Shown one piece after another: positions 16,583-25,024 of a DNA stretch of 64,000 nucleotides. The DNA comes from Trebonia sp963843745 (GTDB lineage: Bacteria; Actinomycetota; Actinomycetes; Streptosporangiales; Streptosporangiaceae): NCBI GenBank assembly GCA_963843745.1, contig CAWJLP010000007.1, positions 1,984,001 through 2,048,000 on the forward strand, read 5' to 3'. The position numbers were made by a program, and so were the translations under genes. The number at the start of each line of letters is the position of its first letter. Position 1 is the stretch's first letter. The notes under the pieces were generated by a model. That model saw only the letters and a list, made by a program, of their open reading frames with translations. It was not told the DNA's origin and searched no databases.

Positions 16583-17236
16583 TCATGAATTCACGGCGGG
16601 CTGTACCGCCTGGCGGTAGTACCGGTTGGATTGCCGGGTGAAGATGAGGACCATCGTGGCGAGGGCGATGAGCCAGACGATGGCACCAGCGATCATGTCG
16701 GCCGGAGCGTCGGCCGCGCCGTGCTGAGCCAGCGCGATGAGCACCATCAAGGTGATGAGGGCGAAGAAGGACGAGAAGGAGAACCGGGCAACATCACGCC
16801 CCTGGCTGATCGCCCAGGCCGTCAGGAGCCACACGCCCACCGCCACCACCGCGCCGATCTCCCGGAAGGTCAGCAGGCTCAGCTCCTGGTTACGCAGCGC
16901 CGCGGTGAGACCAGGCTGGCTCGCGACCGCCTCCCTAACGGTGCCCCCGGTCACCATCATGGTGACGGCGGCGGCCAGCTGAGCCACCGCGCCGGCGCAC
17001 ATCAGCCGGACCGCGCCCCGCACAGAACGCGGCGGCGGGCAGGCAGGGCGCAGCCGCATCCGGAGCGCACCGCGGATCAGGTCCGCCGCCTCGGCGAGCC
17101 TGACCCGCTGCTGGCCCTCGTCGGCGGTGGCCAGCAGCACCGCCACGATCTCGTCCTCACTGTCGCGCCGGAACGACCGCGGATACCATGCCAGCAGCCG
17201 CCGGTACCCGCGCTCCAGCCTGTCCTGCCCGTTCAT
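16583..17236 (-). CDS. Hypothetical four-helix membrane protein, usual partner of a PadR regulator
   Basis: The 217-residue protein has a soluble N-terminal part (ERGYRRLLAWYPRSFRRDSE, then EIVAVLLATADEGQQR and LAEAADLIRGALRMRLRP) seen in many actinobacterial proteins encoded after PadR genes. Four membrane helices follow (about 77-97, 124-142, 150-170, 180-200). It overlaps the PadR fragment stop by 4 bases (ATGA), the normal arrangement of this gene pair. Its function is unknown. The regulator is truncated, so control of this gene may be lost. Confidence 0.75.
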   Translation of the reverse strand: MNGQDRLERGYRRLLAWYPRSFRRDSEDEIVAVLLATADEGQQRVRLAEAADLIRGALRMRLRPACPPPRSVRGAVRLMCAGAVAQLAAAVTMMVTGGTVREAVASQPGLTAALRNQELSLLTFREIGAVVAVGVWLLTAWAISQGRDVARFSFSSFFALITLMVLIALAQHGAADAPADMIAGAIVWLIALATMVLIFTRQSNRYYRQAVQPAVNS

Positions 17237-17415
17237 GCCATGCCTCCCGCGAGCCCCGGGTCCAGCCGCCGCAGCGCCGCCGCCGCATTGGCGCGTAGCC
17301 GGACCGCCTCCTCGGCCAGCACCGTGGCGCCGGTCGGGGTGAGCCGGTAATAGCGGCGGAGCCGGCCCCCCACGACCTCCTCCCGGTCAACCTCGATCAG
17401 GAGGCTGACGACCAG
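17233..17415 (-). pseudogene. PadR-family regulator, C-terminal fragment
   Basis: The frame reads SLLIEVDREEVVGGRLRRYY, RLTPTGATVLAEEA and LRANAAAALRRLDPGLAG. This is the end of the PadR winged helix plus its C-terminal helix. The first two helices of the DNA-binding domain are absent, and the sequence upstream belongs to the end of the unrelated gene at 17421. The two genes were apparently joined by a deletion. The frame remains open upstream, but the added residues are not PadR-like. Confidence 0.55.
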
Positions 17416-17420
17416 CGGCG

Positions 17421-17876
17421 CTAGAACCGGCGACGGTCCCGGCGCATGTCCCGGCGGCGCACCCCGGCGACCGAGACCGGCGAGAGCGGTCGGCCGAGCG
17501 GGTCGATGAACAGCACACACGGTCCGGCCTCTACCGGCGGGGTGCCTTGGAGGGTCTGGATGCTGTACCGCAACCCGTCCTCGGTGACGGCCGGATCCGA
17601 AATGACGACGATGGCTTCCTCTGGGGTGTCTGTCCCAGGCTCCCCCCAGGCCAGTACGGCGTTAGGCGGGTCGGCGGCGAAACTGTCATCACCCTCCGAC
17701 CACCACTGAAGGAACCGGTGTGTCGTCAGGTGCCCGACGATGCGCTGCGGGCGGTCAGAAAAGTAGATCGTGTGCGGGGTAAGCCCGAGCAAGGTCATGG
17801 TCCCGTCGTCAGTACGGACGGCGCTCGCGGTCTGCACGAACATGTCCTCGACGGTGGTGGGCGGCGCGTCAGGCAT
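17421..17876 (-). CDS. Conserved hypothetical protein
   Basis: This 151-residue soluble protein starts at ATG 17876 with GAAAGGGG upstream. It resembles a widespread bacterial family without assigned function: LLGLTPHTIYFSDRPQRIVG, then FAADPPNAVLAW, VVISDPAVTEDGLRY, LFIDPLGRPLSPVSVAGV. I see no catalytic motif, signal peptide or membrane segment. Its last residues (RDMRRDRRRF) run into the deletion junction with the PadR fragment, so its own C-terminus may be slightly altered. Confidence 0.7.
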   Translation of the reverse strand: MPDAPPTTVEDMFVQTASAVRTDDGTMTLLGLTPHTIYFSDRPQRIVGHLTTHRFLQWWSEGDDSFAADPPNAVLAWGEPGTDTPEEAIVVISDPAVTEDGLRYSIQTLQGTPPVEAGPCVLFIDPLGRPLSPVSVAGVRRRDMRRDRRRF

Positions 17877-18052
17877 GGAAGCCCCTTTCAGAGGTTGAGG
17901 CTGTCGCCATCAGGCGGCCACCCCCGGCTCACGTTTCCTTGTTGCTGCTCAGCGTGCCCCTAACGGCCCAGCAATGCGTCATCCAGTGCGGATGAAAAGC
18001 CAGCTCGGATGGCTGACGTGCTTGGCTGGCTGGCGCGCCTGGTGGAACGCTG

Positions 18053-18841
18053 ATGACCATGACTGACAATGCTCACCGGCCGGGCCGGGACGCCGATGCT
18101 GGCCGTGCTGCGAACGACCCGGACCGTTTGGCGGAGTATCAGGGCAGGACCCGGGACCTGCTTGACCTGCTGGCCCTGTCTACGTTGTGGCTGGTCGTGG
18201 TTCCCCCAGGCGACTTCGGGCATCGGGTGACTTACGTCGTGATTGCCTTCCGGATCGCCCTATCGGCCGTCTACGGAGCCGACCTGGCCATCCGGAGCTC
18301 CCTAGCCCCCCGGCACGTGCACTACGCGCTTACCCATCCGGTTGCCCTCATCTCGATCGTCGTCCCACCGGTGCGAGTGATCTTCAGCATCAGGCTCGTC
18401 CGGTCGGTGTTCCTGCGCGGGCACCTGGGCCGGTTCTTGCTGGCCGCCGCGGTGTTTGTCCTTAACGGCGCGGTCATCGTGTACCTGTTCGAGCGGCACG
18501 CCCCTGGCGCCAACATTCACACGCTGGGAAACGCAGTGTGGTGGGCGTTTGTCACGGTTACCACCGTCGGGTACGGCGACTTCTACCCGGTCACTACGTG
18601 GGGACGGTTCACGGCATGCTTCATCATGGGCACCGGGCTGCTCACCGTGGCGGTCGTCACCGCGCAGGTGGCATCGAGTTTCGTCGCCCAGGCGTCCAGC
18701 CGGGCCAAGCCTGCGCCGCCGGACGAAGCAGCCCGCCGCGAGGTGACGCTGGCCGAGCTTGACGAGCGGCTGGGCCGGATCGAACAGCTGCTGGCCGCAA
18801 TTCATGCAGGAAGTTCTCCCGGCGCTATCGATAGCGGTTGA
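18053..18841 (+). CDS. Voltage-gated-type potassium channel protein
   Basis: This 262-residue membrane protein has the potassium selectivity filter TVGYGD in the pore loop (FVTVTTVGYGDFYPVTTWGR). Helices at about 36-52, 60-80 and 98-115 come before the pore pair. An arginine-bearing segment (VRVIFSIRLVRSVFLRGHLGR) resembles a voltage-sensor S4. The C-terminus is a short predicted coiled coil (TLAELDERLGRIEQLLAAI), as in channels that assemble by a helical bundle. It should form a tetrameric K+ channel in the cytoplasmic membrane. Its start is ATG 18053. The next gene follows by about 125 bases on the same strand. Confidence 0.9.
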   Translation: MTMTDNAHRPGRDADAGRAANDPDRLAEYQGRTRDLLDLLALSTLWLVVVPPGDFGHRVTYVVIAFRIALSAVYGADLAIRSSLAPRHVHYALTHPVALISIVVPPVRVIFSIRLVRSVFLRGHLGRFLLAAAVFVLNGAVIVYLFERHAPGANIHTLGNAVWWAFVTVTTVGYGDFYPVTTWGRFTACFIMGTGLLTVAVVTAQVASSFVAQASSRAKPAPPDEAARREVTLAELDERLGRIEQLLAAIHAGSSPGAIDSG

Positions 18842-18965
18842 CGGCGAAACATCCTGGGTATCCCGGGGTGGCCTGCGCCCGCTTCATCCGGCGTGGATGA
18901 GGCGTGTCCCGAGTTGCCCATGGTTGTGTTATCGGGCAGCGCACCTGCTCGTGAGAGGCATCCCA

Positions 18966-19940
18966 GTGGACATCGAGGGGAAGGCATCCGAGCGGCCGAC
19001 GGCATCGTCTGCCGACGCTTCGAGCCGGCCCGCACCGCCTGGCAGTACCGGCCGGCCGTCCCGGCGGCGGCGTATAACGCGTGCGCAGCTCGGGCAGTTC
19101 GTCCAGGCCGTCAGGGACAGCGACCGTCAGGTCGTAGACGACATGCTCCTGCGGCTGAGCCGCTCCCGGCCTTGGCTGGCTCCCCTTGCCCTGGTCGTCG
19201 GAGCCTTCGCGATGCTGTTCGACGGGGTCAAGCTGCTGTTCAGCAACTGGCGGCTCACCCTGGTCCAAGTGCTGCCCGCGATGTGGATCTGGGTGGCCAT
19301 GCTGGACTTGAAGGCTCACGTGCTGCACGGCAAGGCGTTCCACGAGCTGAAGGGACCGGCGATCGTGATCCCGCTGGTGCTTGCCGTCGCTGCGATCACC
19401 GCGGCGAGCTTCTACCTGAACGCCGTCTTCGCCTTCGCGATCACCCAGCCCGGCCGCCCGCAGATCCGGCCTGCCCTCACCCAGGCCCGGTCGCACCTGG
19501 GCATCATCCTGATATCGGGAGGGACTGTCGGCATTCTTCTCGGCGTGTCCACGTTGGTCGTGGATCGCTGGGGGCTGTTCTGGTTTGCTGTGTCGCTGAG
19601 CATTGTCGTCGGGGTCATGATGGTCTGCTACGTCGCCGTGCCGTCCCGGCTGATCGGTTTCAAGCCCAAGCCGTCCAGACGCGACAAGCTGGCCGCAACC
19701 GCGGTGGGCGGGGCCGTCGGGGCGGTGATCTGCGGCCCTCCGTACGCGCTGGCCCGGATCGGGCTGCTCATGCTCGGGTCGCACGTGCTGTTCATTCTCG
19801 GCGTCATCCTGTTGGTAGTCGGGTTTACCCTGCAGGCAGGCGCGACAGGCGCGGTCAAGACGGTCAAGATGAGTGCCAAGCTGGTCGGCAGTCAGCGTGA
19901 TGAAGTTGCGGTAGGTGCGGGCCAGCAAGATCCTCCTTAG
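18966..19940 (+). CDS. Hypothetical multi-pass membrane protein
   Basis: I prefer GTG 18966 (GAGAGG upstream) over earlier in-frame codons, because the upstream residues overlap the channel gene and look random. The protein has 324 residues. A charged, disordered start is followed by helices at roughly 125-140, 150-170, 185-208, 230-250, 252-275 and two near the C-terminus, with a basic loop (GFKPKPSRRDKLA). I cannot place it in a named family. Its position after the K+ channel suggests, weakly, a shared membrane role. Confidence 0.6.
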   Translation: MDIEGKASERPTASSADASSRPAPPGSTGRPSRRRRITRAQLGQFVQAVRDSDRQVVDDMLLRLSRSRPWLAPLALVVGAFAMLFDGVKLLFSNWRLTLVQVLPAMWIWVAMLDLKAHVLHGKAFHELKGPAIVIPLVLAVAAITAASFYLNAVFAFAITQPGRPQIRPALTQARSHLGIILISGGTVGILLGVSTLVVDRWGLFWFAVSLSIVVGVMMVCYVAVPSRLIGFKPKPSRRDKLAATAVGGAVGAVICGPPYALARIGLLMLGSHVLFILGVILLVVGFTLQAGATGAVKTVKMSAKLVGSQRDEVAVGAGQQDPP

Positions 19941-20019
19941 CGGGTGAGGCTGGCGCGTCTCCGGCGAGACCAGGACCAGATGATCACCGGCACAAGCTAC
20001 CTGTGGCACAGTCGAAACT

Positions 20020-20400
20020 GTGCCGTTGGATGATCTGCCGGACTGGCTGCCGGCTTGGTGCCTGGATCATCTGGGTGGCGAACCGGTCGGCGTGCTGTTC
20101 CGGCAGCACCAGGTTTCCACGGTGTTCGGTCTCCGGCTGACTGATGGCCGGGCCGTCGTGGTGAAGGCGCGCGCCGATGACGGCCGGGCCGTGTCGTGCG
20201 TCGAGGCGCAGGCGCGGCTGGCGGAGCGCGGGTTTCCGTGTGCGCGGCCGCTCACCACGGTGGCCGGTGCCGGTTCGCTGGCCGTGCACGCCGAGGTGGG
20301 AGCGGTGCACGACTGGGACAGCCTGGCGTGGCAACCGGAGGCGGCGCTGGCGGGAGCGGCGAGCGCGGCGTCCGCCACCGCTGCCCGGCGCGCCGCGATC
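20020..20400 (+). pseudogene. Aminoglycoside phosphotransferase-family protein, N-terminal fragment
   Basis: From GTG 20020 the sequence (LPDWLPAWCLDHLGG, VSTVFGLRLTDGRAVVVKAR, CVEAQARLAERGFPCARPL) is the N-lobe of a phosphotransferase/kinase-like fold. The VVVKA lysine and the following helix are present. The similarity stops at about 20400, where the convergent glutamate-cysteine ligase gene ends. The C-lobe with its HGD and DFD-type catalytic motifs is missing. The frame stays open to 20559 only as antisense of that gene. It is almost certainly a truncated, inactive copy. Confidence 0.55.
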
Positions 20401-21880
20401 AGGCGGTCACCGGCCAGGTGTGGACCGGCTCGTTGGTGTGCATGTGGTCGATGTAGCGCTCGGTCATCTGCTGCAGTGCGTCCAGCCGGCCGACTCCGCC
20501 GCGTCCGGAGATCGCCTCGACCGTTGCGATCTGCCAGGCGGCCCCGGTCTGGCCGGTGACGCAGCGCTGCTCGATGAACCCGAGCAGCCGGTCGGCGTGG
20601 ACGGGGTTGACGCCCCAGCGGCTGAGGCCATCGCGGGCCAGCGGCAGCAGGCGGCGCAGCACCAGTTCGGCCACTGGCACCTCGCCGAGCCCGGGCCAGT
20701 ACAGGTGCGCGTCCAGGCCGCGGCGGGCCGCCTCGTGCAGGTTCTCGCCGGCGGTCGCGAACGCCATCTGGGTCCAGATCGGCCGCTGCGCCTCGGCGAG
20801 CGTGCGCACCAGCCCGTAGTAGAAGGCAGCGTTAGCTACCACGTCGGCGACGGACGGGCCGGCTGGCAGCACCCGGTTCTCCACCCTGAGGTGCGGCCTG
20901 CCCTCGACAACCGCGTAGATCGGCCGGTTCCACCGGTAGACCGTTCCGTTGTGCAGGCTCATCTCGGCCAGCTGCGGGCAGGCGCCGTCGTCGAGCACGG
21001 CGAGCGGGTCCTCGTCCTCGCAGATCGGCAGCAATGCGGGGAAGAACCGCAGGTTCTCCTCGAACAGGTCGAACACCGAGGTGATCCAGCGCTCGCCGAA
21101 CCACACCCGGGGGCGCACGCCCTGTTCCTTCAGCTCGTCCGGCCGGGTGTCGGTGGCCTGCTCAAACAGCGTGATCCGGGTCTCGTGCCACAGTTGCCTG
21201 CCGAACAGGAACGGGGAGTTGGCGCCCAGCGCCACCTGGACGGCGGCGGCCGCCTGGGCGGCGTTCCAGTAGTTCGCGAAGCTCTCCGGGCTGACCTGCA
21301 GGTGAAGCTGAAGGCTCGTGCAGGCGGCCTCTGGGGTGATGCTGTCGGTGTGGGTGAGCAGTTTCTCGGCGCCGTCGATGGAGATCCGCATGTCCTCCCC
21401 GCGCGCGGCGAAGATCTGCTCGTTGAGCACCCGGAACCGGTCGCTGGCCGTCAGCGTGCCCAGGTGCATGTCCTGTTTCCGCAGCGTCGGCAAGATTCCG
21501 ACCATCACCACCCGGGTCCCGGTGCTGCGGGCCTTCTCGTCCCCGGCGTTGAGGTCGTCCCTGACGACTTGCTCCAGTTCGGCCAGCGCGTCTCCGGCCA
21601 GCCGCCGGGGCGGCACGTTGATCTCCAGGTTGAACTGCCCGAGCTCAACGCCCCAGGCCGGGTCCGCGATCGCGTCCAGCACGTCGGTGTTGCGCATGGA
21701 CGGCAGGGCCTGGGAGTCGACGAGGTTCAGCTCGATCTCCTGGCCTACCGACGCCGGATTGTCCTCGAACAGGTGCTCCCGCAGCATCCGGGCCAGCGCG
21801 TCCAGCGAGCGCCGTACCTTCTCCCGGTACACTCGCCGGTCCTCGCCGCTGAACTTGATCGCCTGAATCTCACGACCCAT
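20399..21880 (-). CDS. Glutamate-cysteine ligase-like amidoligase (GCS2-type)
   Basis: The 493-residue protein from ATG 21880 (GGGAGG upstream) resembles the glutamate-cysteine ligase/carboxylate-amine ligase superfamily. ASVGQEIELNLVD supplies the metal/ATP glutamates, LGQFNLEINVPPRRL matches the substrate loop, and FLFGRQLWHETRITLFEQ and HLRVENRVLPAGPSVADVVANAAF complete the core. The family joins an amine to a carboxylate using ATP through an acyl-phosphate. Actinobacteria make mycothiol rather than glutathione, so true glutathione synthesis is not implied. It is the last gene of a minus-strand operon with an ATP-grasp protein and two hydrolases, which suggests a dedicated amide or peptide product. 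There is a 111-bp gap with tandem repeats before it. Confidence 0.85.
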   Translation of the reverse strand: MGREIQAIKFSGEDRRVYREKVRRSLDALARMLREHLFEDNPASVGQEIELNLVDSQALPSMRNTDVLDAIADPAWGVELGQFNLEINVPPRRLAGDALAELEQVVRDDLNAGDEKARSTGTRVVMVGILPTLRKQDMHLGTLTASDRFRVLNEQIFAARGEDMRISIDGAEKLLTHTDSITPEAACTSLQLHLQVSPESFANYWNAAQAAAAVQVALGANSPFLFGRQLWHETRITLFEQATDTRPDELKEQGVRPRVWFGERWITSVFDLFEENLRFFPALLPICEDEDPLAVLDDGACPQLAEMSLHNGTVYRWNRPIYAVVEGRPHLRVENRVLPAGPSVADVVANAAFYYGLVRTLAEAQRPIWTQMAFATAGENLHEAARRGLDAHLYWPGLGEVPVAELVLRRLLPLARDGLSRWGVNPVHADRLLGFIEQRCVTGQTGAAWQIATVEAISGRGGVGRLDALQQMTERYIDHMHTNEPVHTWPVTA

Positions 21881-21950
21881 GAGGCCTCCCGCCCACCGCC
21901 ATTCTCTACACAGTCGCACGCTACGTGACCGGGCGCCAGCGTCTGCAGCT

Positions 21951-21995
21951 GGTCAGACCGGCCGGTCAGACCGGCTGGTCAGACCGGCTGGTCAG
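21951..21995. repeat. 13-bp tandem repeat between ATP-grasp and amidoligase genes
   Basis: Three adjacent copies of GGTCAGACCGGCY plus a partial fourth cover the stop codon of the ATP-grasp gene and the start of the gap. Each unit contains the near-palindrome GGTCAGACC. It could form hairpins in the operon mRNA or bind a protein; neither is shown. Confidence 0.7.
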
Positions 21996-23245
21996 GTGGT
22001 GTGCAGGCGGGTGGTCTCGTCGCGGACCCACAGGCCGAGCAGGCCGCGCAGGTGCGCGATGAACGTGTCGTGCTCGCGGGCCGGGTAGGTGGAGCGCACG
22101 GTGTCGATCAGCAGCCGGTCGAAATCGGGTCCGGCCACCCAGTCGAGCACGATCTCGTCGATGCGCGCCAAGCTGGTCTGGCAGAAGTCCTGGTAGCGGT
22201 CCGTCTCGAAGTAACTGTCGGCGAGCTTCCCGTAGGCGTCCAGCTTTTCCTGGTAGGTCATGCCGGGGTCATCGCCGACCTCGAAGAACCTGTCTATCTC
22301 CACGTCAAGCTTGGCCCGCCGCCCGGTTACCAGGGCGAAGACGCACCACTTGACCAGCGCTTTGATCGCCCAGGGAAAGTAGTAGTGCAGGCTGGTCAGG
22401 GCCACGTCCGGGCAGGCGTTGGCATAGTCGATGGGATAGACCTCGCTGCCCTTGACCAGCGTCTCGCAGGAGTTGAGCTCCCACCGGAAGAAGCTGTTGA
22501 CCAGCCGCCCGATCGTCACCACCTCAGACCCGACCTGCGGTGAGAGAAAGTCGTGGTCGACCGCGTAGCGCAGGTGCATGGGCTGGTCCGGCTGGAAGCG
22601 CATGACCATCGTCTCGGCCCCGATCGACAGCGAGCGGGCGAAGACGTCGTAGTCGATGGCTTTCTGCAGGTGCATGAGCATCTCACCGCTCTGGTCGTAG
22701 GCGGCGTGCAGTTCGGCGGGGTTGCTGATCCGGGAGACGCCGCGCCAGGCACCGCCGTCATACGGCTTCATGAACAGCGGATAGCCGATCCGCTCCGCGA
22801 TGGCGTCTAGGTCGAAGGGCTGATTGTAGCGGGCGGCGGTGTAGGGGTACCGTGCGTTGTCCACCGGGTTCTTGAAGGGGACGAGCACGGTCTCCGGCAC
22901 CTTGAGGCCCAGCCGCATCATGGCGCAGTAGGCCGCGTGCTTCTCCATGGACTGGAACGTGAACGGGCTGTTCAGCAGGTACACGCCGTTCATCAGGGAG
23001 ACCTTCTTCAGCCACTCCCTCGGGACGTAGTACCAGTACGCGAGCCGGTCGATGACCAGGTTGTAGCGGGGCTGGTCGCGCAGATTGAACGGCTCGATGG
23101 TGATCCGCTCGCAGTCGAAGGTGTGCCGGGTGCCGCCGGTGCCCTCGACCCGTCCCACCCGGCGCAGGATCTCCTCGAACGCCTTCGGCCAGTCCTCCTC
23201 GGTACCGAGCAGCAATCCGATCAGGTGCCTGGAAGCGGTCAACAT
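21992..23245 (-). CDS. ATP-grasp (RimK-like) ligase-type protein
   Basis: The start is ATG 23245, 10 bases after the upstream esterase stop, with GGGAG upstream; the frame is open further but overlaps that esterase. The 417 residues show an ATP-grasp fold: an N-terminal part, then IGYPLFMKPYDGGAWRGVSR (nucleotide-binding lysine and flexible loop), GEMLMHLQKAIDYDVFARSL (hinge) and a late acidic stretch (YPIDYANACPDVALTS) at the metal-binding place. ATP-grasp enzymes form amide bonds by acyl-phosphate chemistry. Together with the GCS2-like enzyme downstream it probably builds a small peptide or modified amino acid. I do not recognise a characterised relative. Confidence 0.75.
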   Translation of the reverse strand: MLTASRHLIGLLLGTEEDWPKAFEEILRRVGRVEGTGGTRHTFDCERITIEPFNLRDQPRYNLVIDRLAYWYYVPREWLKKVSLMNGVYLLNSPFTFQSMEKHAAYCAMMRLGLKVPETVLVPFKNPVDNARYPYTAARYNQPFDLDAIAERIGYPLFMKPYDGGAWRGVSRISNPAELHAAYDQSGEMLMHLQKAIDYDVFARSLSIGAETMVMRFQPDQPMHLRYAVDHDFLSPQVGSEVVTIGRLVNSFFRWELNSCETLVKGSEVYPIDYANACPDVALTSLHYYFPWAIKALVKWCVFALVTGRRAKLDVEIDRFFEVGDDPGMTYQEKLDAYGKLADSYFETDRYQDFCQTSLARIDEIVLDWVAGPDFDRLLIDTVRSTYPAREHDTFIAHLRGLLGLWVRDETTRLHTT

Positions 23246-23255
23246 TGACTCCCGT

Positions 23256-23999
23256 TCAGCAGAATCGTGGCAGGTGATAGGCAAGCTGAGCGCGCCAGGA
23301 GGGCCAGTCGTGGGGCACGTCGAAGCCCCACAGGTCGAGCTCGTGCCTGATGCCCTTGCTGGCGAGTAGCTCGGCGAACCGCTTAGTACTGGACAGCGAT
23401 CCAGTGGTGTCTTCCCACTGTCCCTGGCCGCACACCAGCAGCAGGCTAATCCGGGCGCGCAGCCAGTCGAGGTGGTCGCCGTCCAGGTTCCCGACGTAGT
23501 CCAGCGGATTGTTGAAGTACGCCTCGCTGCCGCGCTCGCCCCAGCCGTGCCAGGACGCGGGGTCATAGTTGCCGGAGAGGCACATGGCCAGCGGGAAGAG
23601 GTCGGCCCGCTTGAGCGCGAAGTTGGCCGCGTGGAAGGCGCCCAGGCTGCAGCCCAGGGCGGCCACCTCCACCTCGCCGCCGCAGTCCCGGTAGATCCAC
23701 GGCACGACCTCGCTGAGTATCCACGACTCGTAGCGGCCGTGCTGGCGCGCGCGTTCTTCCAGCGGGATGTTCTGGTTGGACCAGGAGGCGGCGTCGTAGC
23801 TGTCGACGCAGTACAGCTTCAGCCGGCCCTCGTCGATCAGGTTCGCCACGGCACCGACCATGCCGTTGTTCTCGAAATCCCAGGCTTTGCCCTGCTCGGA
23901 CGGGAACGCCAGCACGGCACGTCCCCAGTGGCCGTACCGGATGACGGTGCCCGCCGCGCCGATGGCGTCCGACCACAGCTCAGTCACCTCCCGGCTCAC
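23256..23999 (-). CDS. Alpha/beta-hydrolase esterase family protein (operon gene 3)
   Basis: The 247-residue protein has a serine-hydrolase nucleophile elbow GCSLGAFHAANFAL and a C-terminal histidine in the FDVPHDWPSWRAQL context. FPSEQGKAWDFENNGM near the start is typical of a PHB-depolymerase/esterase-D-like group found beside ATP-grasp genes. No signal peptide is seen, so it is cytoplasmic. The GTG start overlaps the stop of the upstream hydrolase by four bases (GTGA), indicating translational coupling. A role in releasing or loading an ester-linked intermediate of the pathway is inference. Confidence 0.78.
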   Translation of the reverse strand: MSREVTELWSDAIGAAGTVIRYGHWGRAVLAFPSEQGKAWDFENNGMVGAVANLIDEGRLKLYCVDSYDAASWSNQNIPLEERARQHGRYESWILSEVVPWIYRDCGGEVEVAALGCSLGAFHAANFALKRADLFPLAMCLSGNYDPASWHGWGERGSEAYFNNPLDYVGNLDGDHLDWLRARISLLLVCGQGQWEDTTGSLSSTKRFAELLASKGIRHELDLWGFDVPHDWPSWRAQLAYHLPRFC

Positions 24000-25024
24000 C
24001 GGCTCACCCGCCCGAGCAACTCGGTGAGGTAGGGATCGAACGCGTCACGCCAGGCCGTGTAGTTATGCATGTCGGGTACTTCGTGCAGGGTCGTCGGGTA
24101 AGCCCTGCCGCGCATGGCCTTGACCATCAGGCGGTTGTTCTCGAGGTTCTCCTCGATCACACCGCAGGTGAGGACGGCGGGCACGGGCCGGGGCGGCAGC
24201 CCGCCATCGTGGGTGTCGGTGACGAACCTGACGACCCGGCGGTAGTAGGGGAACCACCGTTCGTGAGAGTCGAAGCGCGGCAAGAAGAAGCTGCCGGACT
24301 GAAGGAACAGCGCGTCAAACGCGTCCGGGTAGCGGCAGTACGCGTGCAGCATCGCCAGCGCGCCGAGGCTAGTGCCCATCCCCACTCGCCCGCTCGTCGC
24401 CACCCGGCCGGTGATCGCGGGCAGTACGGTCGTGCACAGCGCGCTGGTGTAGCGCATGCTGGCGGAATACCAGCGGTCCCTGGGCCCTGGGCTGAGCAGC
24501 GCGGCCCGCAGCCGCGGGAGCCAGTGCCCGGCGACCCCTGCGGACAGGTACCGGGTAAGGCTCGCCAGCGTGTCGTACTCCGGCCCGTCGTGCACCACGA
24601 GCAGCGGCAGCTGCTCGTCGTACCGCGTACCCGCAGGAGACCAGACCCGCACGGAGACCGCCGCGTCAAGCGCCTTGACCGGCACGTCGACATCGGTAAC
24701 GTTCCCTGGCTCGGCTGGGACGCTCAGCCAGCCCGGTGGCGTGTAACCGGGGAACTCCAGGACACTCTTCGGCCCGAACGCACCCGCGACCTGCCGCGGG
24801 TTCCCCGGATCCAGCACGGTCTCCGTGCCGCCGCCGGCATGCCGCAGCTCCAGCAGGTACTCCATCCGGCTCACCGGCGGCCGGCCGATGACCAGCTCCC
24901 ATCCGTCACCGCTGGGGTGGAAGCCAAGCCGGTCGCCGGGGATGCGCACGTCCTGCACGAGCCGCACGCCCGCCAGTCGATGCTCCGGATCGGCCAGCCG
25001 GAAGGTCACCGCATGTTCACTCAT
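23996..25024 (-). CDS. Enterochelin-esterase-like alpha/beta-hydrolase (operon gene 2)
   Basis: ATG 25024 gives 342 residues; its start overlaps the upstream gene by 8 bases. An N-terminal beta-sandwich-like part (VTFRLADPEHRLAGVRLVQDV, FHPSGDGWELVIGRPPVSRM) resembles the early-set domain of enterochelin esterases. A hydrolase domain follows with the nucleophile motif GMGTSLGALAML, the HDG motif in VVHDGPEYD and a late histidine in PDMHNYTAWRDAFD. It is predicted to be a cytoplasmic esterase. It differs clearly from the hydrolase encoded just downstream, so two distinct esterase steps are likely in this operon. Confidence 0.8.
   Translation of the reverse strand: MSEHAVTFRLADPEHRLAGVRLVQDVRIPGDRLGFHPSGDGWELVIGRPPVSRMEYLLELRHAGGGTETVLDPGNPRQVAGAFGPKSVLEFPGYTPPGWLSVPAEPGNVTDVDVPVKALDAAVSVRVWSPAGTRYDEQLPLLVVHDGPEYDTLASLTRYLSAGVAGHWLPRLRAALLSPGPRDRWYSASMRYTSALCTTVLPAITGRVATSGRVGMGTSLGALAMLHAYCRYPDAFDALFLQSGSFFLPRFDSHERWFPYYRRVVRFVTDTHDGGLPPRPVPAVLTCGVIEENLENNRLMVKAMRGRAYPTTLHEVPDMHNYTAWRDAFDPYLTELLGRVSR

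Noticed and set aside
20399..23245. Glutathione or mycothiol biosynthesis operon
   Set aside because: There is no glutathione synthetase signature in the ATP-grasp protein and no MshA-D type genes; two esterases do not fit either pathway.
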